DNA of 64,000 nt from Siphonodentalium dalli (GCA_032622095.1 CP136063.1:266965426-267029425), one strand, 5' to 3'. Positions 1 to 10,536 are shown, counted from the first letter of the stretch. Notes: generated by a model not told the origin, from the letters alone. Numbers and translations are program-made.

Positions 1-351
1 AACAGCCTAAAATATCATCGGTCTGTCTCAATAGAACCATACAAATATGGATATCATTGGAACCGGCTCCTTGACCACATTGTGATAGTTACAGTTATGC
101 CCTGTGCCAATGCATTCTCTTATATATGCGAGTCGACCATAGGTCGCCTCGCTTATATAAGAGAATGCATTGGCCTAAAAAAATCTTTTTTTAACACTTT
201 TTACCATTTTTTCTTACATTCTTTAACAATTTTATAATTTTTAATGTGTTAAGCCAATGCATTCTCTTATATATGCGAGGCGACCTATGGTCGACTCGCA
301 TATATAAGAGAATGCATTGGCACAGGGCCCTTCTGTTGGGTAAAGGGTTAA
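1..351 (-). mobile_element. Family P1 TTAA MITE, left end cut by window edge
   Basis: This is a piggyBac-like MITE in reverse orientation. Its right end reads TTGGGTAAAGGGTTAA, with the TTAA at 348-351. It carries the two internal palindromic cassettes (about 105-172 and 253-320) separated by an AT-rich spacer, and the subterminal stretch shared with the full copies at 56-62 kb. The missing left end lies outside the window. The TTAA falls only ten bases into the intron of the adjacent minus-strand exon. Confidence 0.85.
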
Positions 352-360
352 TGTACATAC

Positions 361-583
361 TTGAGCTCTTTTTTTCTGCTAAGTGTTGTGGTCATTTTCC
401 TTATAGCATCATTGGTTTCCAGCTCATTCTGGAGCTCTTCGGCTAAATGTGGGTTGTTGTCGAGTTCATCGGCTAAGTCATCTGGATCAAATAACTCCCC
501 TCTGTGCAGACGCAGTGTCCCTGTCAATGACTTACGACTTTTTCTTGATTTTCTGTGATCTGATAACGTCCTAGATAGAGACT
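361..583 (-). CDS. Internal exon of an unidentified minus-strand gene
   Basis: This open exon is bounded by a good acceptor (TTTGATTTCAG, just above 583) and a strong donor (GTATGT, 355-360). It holds 73 full codons, entering in phase 1 and leaving in phase 2. The peptide starts with a basic serine-rich stretch (HRKSRKSRKSLTG), then has an acidic helical part (LDNNPHLAEELQNELE) and ends RKKEL. No family was recognised. Its entry phase matches the exit phase of the exon at 8016-8237, so both may belong to one gene continuing beyond the window's left edge. The whole stretch is open only in this frame, but no homology search supports it. Confidence 0.55.
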
Positions 584-910
584 CTGAAATCAAATGAAAG
601 CCCTTGTGATAGTAAACATACATGCCAAATTTCATCAAGATCATATAACCCATGCTACTCAGATACTCAGGCAGATGGACAAAAAGCAGCATTTCCAGAT
701 AAACAAAGATGAATAACTCTAGAACTGAAACCCTGAACAAAATGATTGAACACTTCTTTGAATGTCCTCATAGTGGTCAACATACATACCAAATTTCATT
801 GAGATCCAACAAACTGTGGTTGAGATATCGGCTCAGACATCTGGACCGACGGAGGACCTATAGTATGTAATCCAGTACATGTACAAGTATAGTCACCATT
901 TACTTCAGTC
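584..910. other. Intronic or intergenic, no feature seen
   Basis: A diverged degenerate repeat resembling the CCAAATTTCATTGAGATCC-type families can be seen around 620-840. No splice-bounded open frame is visible. Confidence 0.4.
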
Positions 911-1135
911 ATGGGAGTGAGTCTCCCATAGGGAGCCTCTCATAGATAAGAGAATTCACTGGATCCAAGGTCAAGGTAAATATTATGGGAGTGAGTCTCC
1001 CATAGGGAGCCTCTCATAGATAAGAGAATTCACTGGATCCAAGGTCAAGGTAAATATTATGGGAGTGAGTCTCCCATAGGGAGCCTCTCATAGATAAGAA
1101 AATTCACTGGATCCAAGGTCAAGGTAAATATTGTT
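911..1135. repeat. Three tandem 74-bp units derived from MITE family P2
   Basis: Units start near 911, 985 and 1059. Each contains the GTGAGTCTCCCATAGGGAGC loop and ends in AAGGTCAAGGTAAATATT, the spacer of the P2 MITEs at 58 and 63.6 kb. The stems are eroded, so this looks like a tandemly amplified internal part of a P2 element. Confidence 0.75.
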
Positions 1136-1567
1136 AGGCCAATGTATTCTTTCTATATGTAACCTTTGTGGAAAATAACTACTTTGAGCACAGTTTTGCT
1201 CTGCTACCACGCGATCAATCCAGTCGATTGTTCCTCACCACTTTAAACTTATGCAGGGCTCATGAGAATTTCAAATTGCTAAATTTCTATCAGTTTGGAA
1301 GAATGCTAGCATGTAGTTTTCTTCATATTTCCATCCTCAAGATAAAAAATAAAATCATGAAAAAAATATGATTTAACTCTTTAGCAGGTAAGATGCAGCC
1401 CTCGTAATTGGCTATGGCAATCAGCAATGCCAAAGCCATTTGCTGAAGCAAACTGGGCCAAGGCAAAGGGTTGCCATAGCAGATTGCCGAAGCCAAACAA
1501 TTTGAATTAAGAGGGCTGAGTATGTCATATCTGTGGGCAAGCCTTGAAATAGGGTGTCTGTCATTTG
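1136..1567. other. Spacer with a short dispersed repeat
   Basis: A palindromic short repeat beginning GCAGCCCTCGTAATTGGC lies at about 1394-1500. Diverged relatives occur near 10852 and 17666. Nothing coding was seen. Confidence 0.4.
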
Positions 1568-1714
1568 CAGAATGAGGTCCCCAGAGGGTGAATTTAGTGA
1601 TGCTACCCCGCATAGTGGGCTAGCATCACCAAATTCACCCTCTGGGGACCTCATTCTGCTTACACCTCAGCAGAATGAGGTTCCCAGAGGGTGAATTTGG
1701 TGATGCTAGCCCAC
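1568..1714. mobile_element. Foldback element family H, full copy plus half copy
   Basis: 1568-1658 is a 91-bp near-perfect palindrome: CAGAATGAGGTCCCCAGAGG, a short loop, then its complement. A half copy follows at 1671-1714. Further copies lie at 2410-2500, 2683-2773, 59421-59508 and 60051-60141. No target duplication could be resolved. It has no coding capacity. Confidence 0.8.
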
Positions 1715-1831
1715 TGTCTGTGGGTCAATATATTGAGCAAATGAGCTGTGTATTATAACAATTAAATCATATAAACAACTTTTATTTCACACATGATTCA
1801 ATGTACATAATATTATCTTTGAGCAAACATA

Positions 1832-2045
1832 CAGTAATGCTCTAAGTAATCGACTTCTTAACCACAGCAGAAATATGGGTAACTTTTCAGGATTTAGTCG
1901 GAAATATGGCTTGTTGCCATTCATTGGAAAGCTCTCCCCGAGAGCTTTCCGATGAATGGCAACAAGCCATATTTCCGACCAAAATCCTGAAAAATTACCC
2001 ATAATTCTGCTGTGATTAAGAAGTCGATTACTTAGAGCATTACTG
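1832..2045. mobile_element. Family M4 palindromic MITE with TA target duplication
   Basis: This 214-bp element is nearly one complete inverted repeat, starting CAGTAATGCTCTAAG and ending in its complement GCATTACTG. A TA dinucleotide flanks each end (1830-1831, 2046-2047), as expected for Tc1/mariner-type elements. Each arm holds an internal TTAA. Other copies are at 8296, 9241, 56551 and 60346. Confidence 0.85.
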
Positions 2046-2086
2046 TACTGCCCCTACCGGTAGGATTATAATCCTCAGAGCGAACC

Positions 2087-2163
2087 TCATTTCCATAACA
2101 CCCGAACAAATCGCTGCCATTGTCCTGCCTTGTCATTTATCTTCAATAATCTATATCCAACAG
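2087..2163 (-). CDS. Possible short terminal exon
   Basis: After the acceptor CACATAGGGTTCAG (just above 2163), the frame that takes two bases to finish a codon is open for 24 residues (VGYRLLKINDKAGQWQRF...) and then stops. Entry phase 1 fits the exit phase of the 8016-8237 exon. A second overlapping frame is also open to a possible GTAGGG donor near 2060, so the assignment is weak. Confidence 0.25.
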
Positions 2164-2409
2164 CTGAACCCTATGTGCACAAAATAAATATTGTGCTAAC
2201 ACTATGTGTGAAGCATGGAAATATTTTTGTAATAGGCACGGCAATTTTGAATTTTGTTTGCACAGAAAAGTCATTAAAATTGTGTGCTAATAAATTTGTG
2301 AATTTTTTTTTTTATTATTTCTGTGAGTTGTCTCTTTAAATTGGGATCTAAAGTGACATTTCATCAAATTAGAACAATATAATAATATCAAGTGTGAATT
2401 TAACATTTG

Positions 2410-2500
2410 CAGAATGAGATCCCTAGAGGGTGAATTTAGTGATGCTATCCCGCACAGAAGGCTAGCGTCACCAAATTCGCCCTCTGGTGACCTCATTCTA
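2410..2500. mobile_element. Foldback element family H
   Basis: A 91-bp hairpin element similar to the one at 1568, with several substitutions in each arm. Confidence 0.8.
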
Positions 2501-2682
2501 CTTAGGTCTCATCTTCTGGGAAGTATCTATAGTCTCAAAAATAACATTGAGTTGAGTTTCTATATCCCCTAATTTGCAGAAGATAAAAATAAAATGCATA
2601 ATTGAGGTTGAGGTGAACATTACCAACTTCAACTGGGGAACTTCAATCTGATCCTAGGTCTCCATAGCAGTTGAGGCCTCAG

Positions 2683-2773
2683 CAGAATGAGGTTCCCAGA
2701 GGGTGAATTTGGTGATGCTAGCCCATCGAGCAGGATAGCATCACTAAATTCACCCTCTAGCAACCTCATTCTG
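2683..2773. mobile_element. Foldback element family H
   Basis: A hairpin copy starting CAGAATGAGGTTCCCAGAGG and ending CCTCATTCTG. The loop contains CCCATCGAGCAGG. Confidence 0.8.
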
Positions 2774-2845
2774 TAAATGTCAGACATTAATTTCAGGCTT
2801 GTATAATATCGCCAATAGGGTCATTACCGTAATGTCACAAGGCAC

Positions 2846-3240
2846 CGATCACATTCGTAGCCAGCTTTTCTGATCAATCACAAATGTAGCCAGCTTTTTA
2901 CAGGGGATCACATTTGTAGTTAGCTTTTCAAATTATATTGTTTAATGATCCAATATGTGACATCATCACGTGAACATGTGACTAAAATTGCGACGTCATG
3001 CTCCAAAAACTGGGTTCTTTTATTAAGTTATAGGAGTAGAACTCGAGAAATTTCATGATATTAGTTATAGAAATGATGAACTAATATTTAATTTATTTCC
3101 TCCCTTATAAATATATAAGTTGTTTTTCATTTATCTACTTATGAATGTGATTAGCCAAACAATTAGTCTGGTTCGTTAGACCCACATGAATATGAAAAGC
3201 TGGCTACGAATATGATTGTCCTTGAAAAGCTGGCTATGAA
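2846..3240. mobile_element. MITE-like element with repeated AGCTGGCTACGA termini
   Basis: The left end carries three diverged copies of CACATTCGTAGCCAGCTTTT. The right end carries two inverted copies (GAAAAGCTGGCTACGAA). Related sequence occurs at about 29638-29668. The interior has no open frame. No target duplication was found, so the superfamily is unknown. Confidence 0.6.
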
Positions 3241-3244
3241 TTTT

Positions 3245-3430
3245 TATCTAGACAAACATGAGCAGACGACACTCTTCTATATGATTCTATATATGTGTGG
3301 GGCTCCCTGCAGGGTAATGGATGTTTTTTATTTTATGTCCTAAAAATTGTAAGAAACATTTATTTTAAAAAAATGATAAAAAATTGTCGACTCGCATATA
3401 TAAGAGAATGCATTGGCACAGGGTAAAAAA
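3245..3430. mobile_element. Fragment of T-family element with half palindrome
   Basis: The segment from AAACATGAGCAGACGACACT through CTCCCTGCAGGGTAATGG to the half-palindrome CTCGCATATATAAGAGAATG matches the interior of the T elements at 4877 and 17173. The T termini are missing. Confidence 0.65.
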
Positions 3431-4445
3431 CAGATATTGGTTGATTTTATTTCAACATATAGATTCAACTGTCTACCCACATTTAGTATAAATTTAGTAG
3501 GGCTGTAATGATTCATGGTGAATTCAATGTATACACTTTCAAATGATACGCATATCGTATGATGTCATGTGTAACAAGATACAGAAAATCAAATCATTTC
3601 TTAAGATGGACATGTGTAAAAGCAAAACTGTCCTCTCATGTAAATTACTGGTACATGTGTATTTGGCTCAACTACTAAACTGTGCTTTAGTTAAAAATAA
3701 CCTCTATCTCCAGTTATGAAATGTTTGTTCAGATAATTCAGGTGGTAAACATTTGAGAACACTAATTTAGTGTATCGTGATATGTATTGTATTGTTGATC
3801 ATGTATATAAACAGTGAATTGTAATCAAGTCTATTGTTAAAGCCCTACAATTTAGTACCATAGTCTAGAACTACTGTGGGTACCATACTCGTATTTAAAT
3901 TTGCGCAGTACTATTTTTCGCTCAGTTTTGAATTCGCGCACATTAAATTCGTGTACCTAGCTGCGCGAATTCAAAACAGACAAAAATATTTTCGTAATAT
4001 TTCTGTGGTATTTTCGTATATCTTGGAGCTGATGACAGTTTCGGTTCTTAGTCATTGCTGGAGATAGTATATGTGTATATTAAACACCATCGCGGCGGAT
4101 TTACATCGTGTAGACAATAAACCAGTAACTACATACATCATAATTTTGTGGCGACCTGGAGTATTAGTATTTCTTATACAAGCATTTCAACAATGTCTAT
4201 GTTACCACGATTTGTAGCTTGGCATTGTGAGCAATGGTCTTGATAGTGGTTGACCGAATGTAAATATACGCATACATGTATATGCGTAATTGTCTATTCA
4301 ACCATTCATAATATATGTAAACATAGCCCTCTTGTATTTCTTATGGACTGTGGTTTAGATTAAACTTAGCAGTCGTACTATTTTTCACTCAGTTTTAAAT
4401 TCGCGCACCGAAATTTATATACGAGTAAGGTATATAATATATTCT
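3431..4445. other. Spacer with an internal direct repeat
   Basis: Two diverged copies of a GTACTATTTTTCGCTCAGTT motif followed by AATTCGCGCAC (about 3906-3941 and 4377-4408) mark a degenerate repeat. No gene was seen. Confidence 0.35.
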
Positions 4446-4822
4446 CAGGGGCGCCGGAAGCATCCAAGGGCAGGGGGGGGCAGAGTGTACAAAAAGGGCA
4501 CTTTTCCGCAAAAAAGGGCATTTTCTCCGCAAACTCGGGAAAATAACCATAAATTCATTGTGGCAAAAATCCCTATTTTAATGGTATTTGTCGGTTTTTA
4601 TGGCCGTTTTGTGATAAAATTGACAAAAAATTAATATTCCTTGTGAAATTGGTGGTATTTGGACCAAAAAAGTCACATTTTGCTATAAAAACACGAGATT
4701 AAACACACAAAAAGCATTTTCTGTCTCCAGAAAAAGGGCAAGTCCTGCCCCCGCTCGCCCCCCTTGGTCAAGGGCAGGGGGGGTCAGCTGCCCCCTCTGC
4801 CCCCCCTCTTCCGGCGCCCATG
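4446..4822. mobile_element. hAT-type MITE with perfect 8-bp target duplication
   Basis: The termini are CAGGGGCGCCGGAAG and CTTCCGGCGCCCATG, near-perfect inverted repeats. The octamer TATATTCT occurs directly on both sides (4438-4445 and 4823-4830). The 8-bp duplication and CAGGGGCG-type end are diagnostic of hAT transposons. The 377-bp interior is non-coding. Confidence 0.9.
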
Positions 4823-4858
4823 TATATTCTATGTAGAAAGTAAGCATACCAAGTTGTC
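4823..4858. repeat. 36-bp direct repeat, left copy (contains a splice-donor copy)
   Basis: This segment is identical to 7989-8024. The right copy spans the donor of the exon at 8016-8237, and this left copy repeats the last exon bases and intron start on the far side of the 3.1-kb T element. It does not touch the T element directly: 18 bases separate them. Confidence 0.85.
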
Positions 4859-4876
4859 TACTGTGGTTATATAATA

Positions 4877-7800
4877 TGTGACCCGCCATATCAAATCCAG
4901 TCGTAAGTCTGGATTTTTTTTACCCTGTGCCAATGCATTCTCTTATATAAGAGAATGCATTGGCCTAACAATTTTTTACAATTTTAATAATTTTTTCTTG
5001 TATTCTTTAACAATTTTATAATTTCACCCATACAGAGCCCCAGACAAACATGAGCAGACGACACTCTTCTATATGCTTCTATATGCTTCTCCCTGCAGGG
5101 TAATAGATGTTTTTTATTTTATGTCCTAAAAATTGTAAGAAACATTTATTTAAAAATGAAAGTGTCAATGACACTGTAGCTCAACTTGGAAAGGGAATAA
5201 TTTAATGTATTACAGTCAATGGAGCGATTAGGAATGTGGAAAGTTGAATGTCAAATACTAGTTTATAGACATGAAGAGAAAAGTAAAATCCAAGATGGCT
5301 GCTGGCGGCCATATTTTCGGCCGAACGACCCCAAAATGAGTCGTTCCCATCTACATGTCATTATTAACATTCATGACAAATTTTATGATGATCAGACGAA
5401 AGGTACGACCTGTAGCACGTGCTAAAGGATTTAGTCATCGTTAACATCCATGACAAATTTTATGACGTTCAGACTAAAGGTACGACCTGTAGCCCATGCT
5501 AAAGAATTTAGTCATACAAAGAGTAAAATCCAAGATGGCTCCTGACGGCCATGTTTTTCGGCCGAATGACCCCAAAATGACTCGTTCCCATCTACATGTC
5601 ATTATTAACATTCATAACAAATTTTATGATGATCAGACTAAAGGTACGACCTGTAGCACGTGCTAAAGGATTTAGTCATACAAAGAGTAAAATCCAAGAT
5701 GGCTGCTGGCGGCCATGTTTTTTGGCCGAATGACCCCAAAATTACTCGTTCCCATCTACATGTCATTATTAACATTCTTGAAAAATTTTATGATGATCAG
5801 ACGAACAGTACAACCTGTGGCCCGTGCTAATGGATTAAATTTTGAAATCCAAGATGGCCACTGACGGCCATGTTTTTTGTCCGAATGACCCCAAAATGAC
5901 TCGTTCCAATCTACATTCCATCATTAACATCCATGACAAATTTTATGATGATCAGACGAAAGGTACGACCTGTAGCACGTGCTAAAGGATTTAGTCATAC
6001 AAAGAGTAAAATCCAAGATGGCTGCTGGCGGCCATGTTTTTCGTCCGAATGACCCCAAAATGAGTCGTTCCCATCTACATGTCATTATTAACATTCGTGA
6101 CAAATTTTATGATGATCAGACTAAAGGTACGACCTGTAGCACGTGCTAAAGGATTTAGTCATACAAAGAGTAAAATCCAAGATGGCTGCTGGCGGCCATG
6201 TTTTTTGGCCGAATGACCCCAAAATTACTCGTTCCCATCTACATGTCATTATTAACATTCTTGACAAATTTTATGATGATCAGACGAACAGTACAACCTG
6301 TGGCCCGTGCTAATGGATTAAATTTTGAAATCCAAGATGGCCACTGACGGCCATGTTTTTTGTCCGAATGACCCCAAAATGACTCGTTCCCATCTACATT
6401 CCAATTTCAACAGCCATGACAAATTTTATGATGATCAGACTAAAGGTACGATCTGTAGCCCGTGCTAAAGGATTTAGTCATACAAAGAGTAAAATCAAAG
6501 ATGGCTGCTGGCGGCCATGTTTTTCGGCCGAATGACCCCAAAATGAGTCGTTCCCATCTACATGTCATCGTTAACATCCATGACAAATTTTATGATGATC
6601 AGACGAAAGGTACGACCTGTAGCACGTGCTAAAGGATTTAGTCATACAAAGAGTAAAATCCAAGATGGCTGCTGGCGGCCATGTTTTTCGGTCGAATGAC
6701 CCCAAAATGACTCGTTCCCATCTACATGTCATTATTGACATTCATGACAAATTTTATGATGATCAGACTAAAGTTACGACCTGTAGCACGTGCTAAAGGA
6801 TTTAGTCATACAAAGAGTAAAATCCAAGATGGCTGCTGGCGCCCATGTTTTTAGGCCGAATGACCCCAAAATTACTCGTTCCCATCTACATGTCATTATT
6901 AACATTCTTGACAAATTTTATGATGATCAGACAAACAGTACAACCTGTGGCCCGTGCTAATGGATTAAATTTTAAAATCCAAGATGGCCACTGACGGCCA
7001 TGTTTTTTGGCCGAATGAACCCAAAATGACTCGTTCCCATCTACATGTCATTATTAACATTCTGACAAATTTTATGATGATCAGACTAAAGGTACAACCT
7101 GTAGCCCGTGCTAAAGGATTTAGTCATACAAAGAGTAATATCCAAGATGGCTGCTGGTGGCCATGTTTTTTGGACGAATGACCCCAAAATGACTCGTTCC
7201 CATCTACATGTCATTATTAACATTCTTGACAAATTTTATGGTGATCAGACTAAAAGTACGACCTGTAGCCCGTGCTAAAGAATTTAGTCATACAAAGAGT
7301 AAAATCCAAGATGGCTGCTGGCGGCCATGTTTTTGGGCCGAATGACCCCAAAATTACTCGTTCCCATCTACATGTCATCGTTAACATCCATGACAAATTT
7401 TATGATGATCAGACGAAAGGTACGACCTGTAGCACGTGCTAAAGGATTTAGTCATACAAAGAGTAAAATCCAAGATGGCTGCTGGCGGCCATGTTTTTCG
7501 GTCGAATGACCCCAAAATGACTCGTTCCCATCTACATGTCATTATTGACATTCATGACAAATTTCATGATGATCAGACAAACAGTACGGCCTGTAGCCCG
7601 TGCTAATGGATTGAATTTTGAAATCCAAGATGGCCACTGGTGGCCATGTTTTTTTTCCGAAAGACCCCAAAATTAATTATTCTGGTCTAAATGTTGATGT
7701 CAACAGCTATGACAAATTCATAATGATCCGACCAAAGGTACGACCTGTAGCCTCCATTGTTGACGCCTTACGTACACACGAACACACGTACACACGGACG

Positions 7801-7988
7801 ACAAAGCCATGGCAATAGCTCAAACTTTACAAAGTAAAGTTGAGCTAAAAATGATAAAAAATTGTTAGGCCAATGCATTCTCTTATATATGCGAGGCGAC
7901 CTATGATCGACTCGCATATATAAGAGAATGCATTGGCACAGGGTAAAAAAATCCCGACTTACGACTGGATTTGATATGGCGGGTCACA
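4877..7988 (+). mobile_element. Family T composite element (TA-flanked) carrying a tandem array
   Basis: The ends are TGTGACCCGCCATATCAAAT and its complement, continuing inverted for about 35 bp, with TA on each side. Just inside each end lies the palindromic cassette shared with the TTAA MITEs. Between them is the 163-bp tandem array of family D. The other T elements (17173-17604, 43673-44108) are about 430 bp, so this one is a greatly expanded version. It carries no transposase. Confidence 0.75.
5162..7850 (+). repeat. Family D tandem array, about 15 units of ~163 bp
   Basis: Unit landmarks are ATCCAAGATGGC, CTCGTTCCCATCTACATGTC and GTACGACCTGTAGCACGTGC. Units recur at about 163-bp spacing from 5288 to about 7625. 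The array begins GTGTCAATGACACTGTAGC and ends AAAGTTGAGCTAAAA, the same boundaries as the diverged dispersed copies at 17890, 36069 and 54829. Short open frames within it are repeat artefacts. Confidence 0.9.
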
Positions 7989-8015
7989 TATATTCTATGT
8001 AGAAAGTAAGCATAC

Positions 8016-8237
8016 CAAGTTGTCGACTTGGAAGACTCTCGAGAATTTCTGTGGTGTCATGACCTTTCTGTAAGGAAGCCCACTGTCTAGCATTGCCAGA
8101 GTCGCTTAAATAATCTGCGTTCTGATTGGTTCTTGATTCCAGAGGAATGTCGTGGGCTGCCATGTTTATTGCTTCATAGTTTGGCTGAGTACCAACCGTA
8201 TCCTGCGGAAAACTTGTGTCCAAGTAGCCAGGGTTGA
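8016..8237 (-). CDS. Internal exon of an unidentified minus-strand gene
   Basis: This 222-bp exon is bounded by acceptor TATTCTCTTTCAG and donor GTATGC (8010-8015). It is a symmetric 1-1 exon. The peptide is polar and rich in N, S and Q, with short tyrosine motifs (NPGYLDTSF, PNYEAINM, NADYLSDSG) and no membrane segment. This is compatible with a cytoplasmic tail or linker, but no family was recognised. Only the minus strand is open throughout. A TA-flanked T element begins 27 bases into the downstream intron. Confidence 0.55.
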
Positions 8238-8295
8238 CTGAAAGAGAATACATATCAGCTAATTAAAAAAAATGTGTTATCACCAGAGAAGATTA

Positions 8296-8498
8296 CAGTA
8301 ATGCCCTAAATAATCGACTCCAAAACCACAGCAGAATTATGGGTAACTTTTCAGGATTTAGTTGGAAATATGACTTGTTGCCATTCATCGGAAAGTTCTC
8401 AGTATATAAATATTAGTTAATTATTTCAATACCTAATATCAGGAAATTTCTTGAGTTCTACTCCTATAACTGAAAAATTACCCATAATTCTGCTGTGG
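8296..8498. mobile_element. Family M4 MITE, interrupted by a P4 element
   Basis: It starts CAGTAATGCCCTAAATAATC after TA. Its right arm ends at GTGG, just before the TTAA at 8499-8502 where a P4 element begins, so the distal part is missing. Confidence 0.75.
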
Positions 8499-8975
8499 TT
8501 AAAGGTACTCAACCCGATAAAACTCCTCTCAATTACTATTTCAATGGCTTCGGGGGTCAAAAATATTTTATTCGAGTCGAGGAAGTCACCCATCAAAGCT
8601 CAGATTTGTTAGATATCGATTTTAGAAATCTATTATTTTTCATTATCGGGAATACTATCTGGCCCAGAACTCAGTCAAAATTGCGTTAAAATTACCACTT
8701 GATTTTAGAGTTATTCATCCTTGTCTGTTTGAATAGATTTGGAGTACACATCCAGAGCAGATTACGGCAGTTATTGGTACTCATCTCGAGAACATAACAA
8801 ATTTGAAAAATCAATATCTAATAACTCTGAGCTTTGTTTGATGGGTTCCTCGACTCGAATCAAATATTTTATACCCCCAAAGCCAAAGAAATAGTAATAT
8901 AGGACCCTCTGATCGGATTGTTGTTGTTGGAATCTGTTGAGATGGGGACCCTCTTTACGGGTTGAGTACCTTTTG
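8499..8975. mobile_element. Family P4 MITE (TTAA-type)
   Basis: The termini are TTAAAGGTACTCAACCCG and its complement CGGGTTGAGTACCT; the right TTAA has decayed to TTTG. Subterminal sequence TTTCAATGGCTTCGGGGGTC recurs inverted at the other end. It matches the copy at 16273-16760 in opposite orientation. Non-coding. Confidence 0.8.
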
Positions 8976-9240
8976 AGCATTGATGTTATTCAAATTTGTC
9001 AAAACTTTACACGGATTCAAAGCAGACATTATATTTCTATTCATAGGTATTATTGTTAACCTTAGCAGTGACAGGAACTACCAGTAAAAGTCTGCTTAGC
9101 ACACTATGCTAACAAAAGTAGGAATGTGATAGGACATGTCAGCTGGTGCATCGCTTAATCAAACTCGATAAAAGTACAGTACAAGTTAAGCGCTTTTAAC
9201 AAATTACATACATATTCGCAAATTTCATGGGTAAGAACTA

Positions 9241-9337
9241 CAGTAATGCTCTAAGTAATCGACTCCTCAAACTAAATCCTGAAAAGTTACCCATAATTCT
9301 GCTGTGGTTAAGGAGTCGATTATTTAGGGCATTACGG
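9241..9337. mobile_element. Family M4 MITE, internally deleted
   Basis: A 97-bp version that keeps both CAGTAATG ends and the TA flanks but lacks most of the central palindrome. Confidence 0.8.
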
Positions 9338-9685
9338 TATCTATCTTGAGTTGCATGTGCTATAGCAAACAAAGTGTATTTGTAAATACCAACAACCTTC
9401 TCTATGACTTCTTCAACTCTGTACTATCGCAGTACTACTCCAAAGACTATCCATTCCACCATCACTGATTTTATGACCAACATGTCTAAACTGTATGAAT
9501 CATTACGGGGAGACGACTTAAAATAAGCTTTATAGCTTGTTGTTGAATCCCCCAAGAAAAACTCTTCTCTGCATTATAATGTCTGTAATGTATATATGCT
9601 ATATAGGGAAAACAAATATGTTTAAAACAAAAGAAAACTACAAACCGGCATGTCTGTCATGTCCGTCCATCTCTTATATATACAG
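9338..9685. other. Spacer with a 46-codon open frame
   Basis: On the plus strand, frame 9390-9530 encodes about 46 residues including STLYYRSTTPKTIHS and LYESLRGDDLK before a stop. No splice or homology support was seen. It is noted because it lies upstream of the plus-strand exon at 9686. Confidence 0.2.
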
Positions 9686-9809
9686 GATGACTCACTAGGA
9701 ACGAATGATGTGGCAAGTCACATACCACTAACGAGGTTGACAGCAAATCTACAAAATATACAAATAACACTGGATAATATTTCAAAGGTGCAATCAAATC
9801 ATCAATCAG
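9686..9809 (+). CDS. Internal exon on the plus strand
   Basis: The acceptor is TCTCTTATATATACAG and the donor CAG|GTAAATA. The 124 bp is open from the first base (41 codons, phase 0 in, phase 1 out). The peptide is hydrophilic and helix-prone (LTRLTANLQNIQITLDNISK), suggesting coiled coil. The minus strand is also open here but has no AG acceptor at the corresponding edge, so plus is preferred. It lies antisense to the putative minus gene with exons at 361 and 8016, so the two may be overlapping genes. No family was recognised. Confidence 0.5.
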
Positions 9810-10128
9810 GTAAATATATATACATTTAAAGATGGTCAATCTCTTCCGGGACACAATTACAACAACATAATTTTTATAAAAACACAATTCCAAGACTAAA
9901 AATAACTTTTTCTGTGAATAAAACACTGACAAACTGAAGATTGGGTATATTATCTTTTACTTTATATCTATATTTGCAAATGTATGTCTGTGTTCTATAG
10001 AAATTAATGGGTAATACAGGGGTACCTTTATACGAGGAAGATAATGGTGCAGTTTAAAGATGGTCTACATGTATCTCTTTGTAAACATGTGTTATATAGT
10101 TATCTGGGTATAAAATATTAGATATGAA

Positions 10129-10536
10129 TTGAAGAACCCTGTCCAGAAATGCTTCTATCGATTAATATTGATTATATTTCAAATATTTTCTGGTCTAAAA
10201 ACATGTGGTTGTTTAGTTAACGAACAATAGTGGTTACTGTTAACAGAGACCAGAAATTTCATAGTGTAATTTTGTCACAAATAAACGTTAATTAGACTCA
10301 TTATCGCTTGTAACTATGTAATAAAACAATACAAGCAATCAATCTGGGACATTTGACGTTCGGAGCATAGCTATGGGAACACCCTAATGATGTCTATCAT
10401 TATGGTATCGCCTGAACGGTCTGTTCTAAAAATAGAACAATAAAACGTCCCATTTAATCATCGCATTTTATAATAAAATATTCGAAATCAAAAATCAGTA
10501 TTAATTGATAGAAGCATTTCCAGACATGGGTCTTAA
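10129..10536. mobile_element. Family P6 MITE (probable TTAA type)
   Basis: Inverted termini GAACCCTGTCCAGAAATGCT and AGCATTTCCAGACATGGGTC extend for about 40 bp. The right flank is TTAA and the left TTGA, consistent with a decayed TTAA duplication. The interior includes a smaller inverted pair (TGGTCTAAAAACATG / AGAGACCAG). Confidence 0.65.

Noticed and set aside
5219-7818. Short frames in the 5-8 kb region
   Set aside because: They arise from the ~163-bp family D repeat and recur unit after unit.
5162-7850. CRISPR-like array of regular repeats
   Set aside because: The units are ~163-bp tandem copies without unique spacers, in animal DNA, so this is a satellite.
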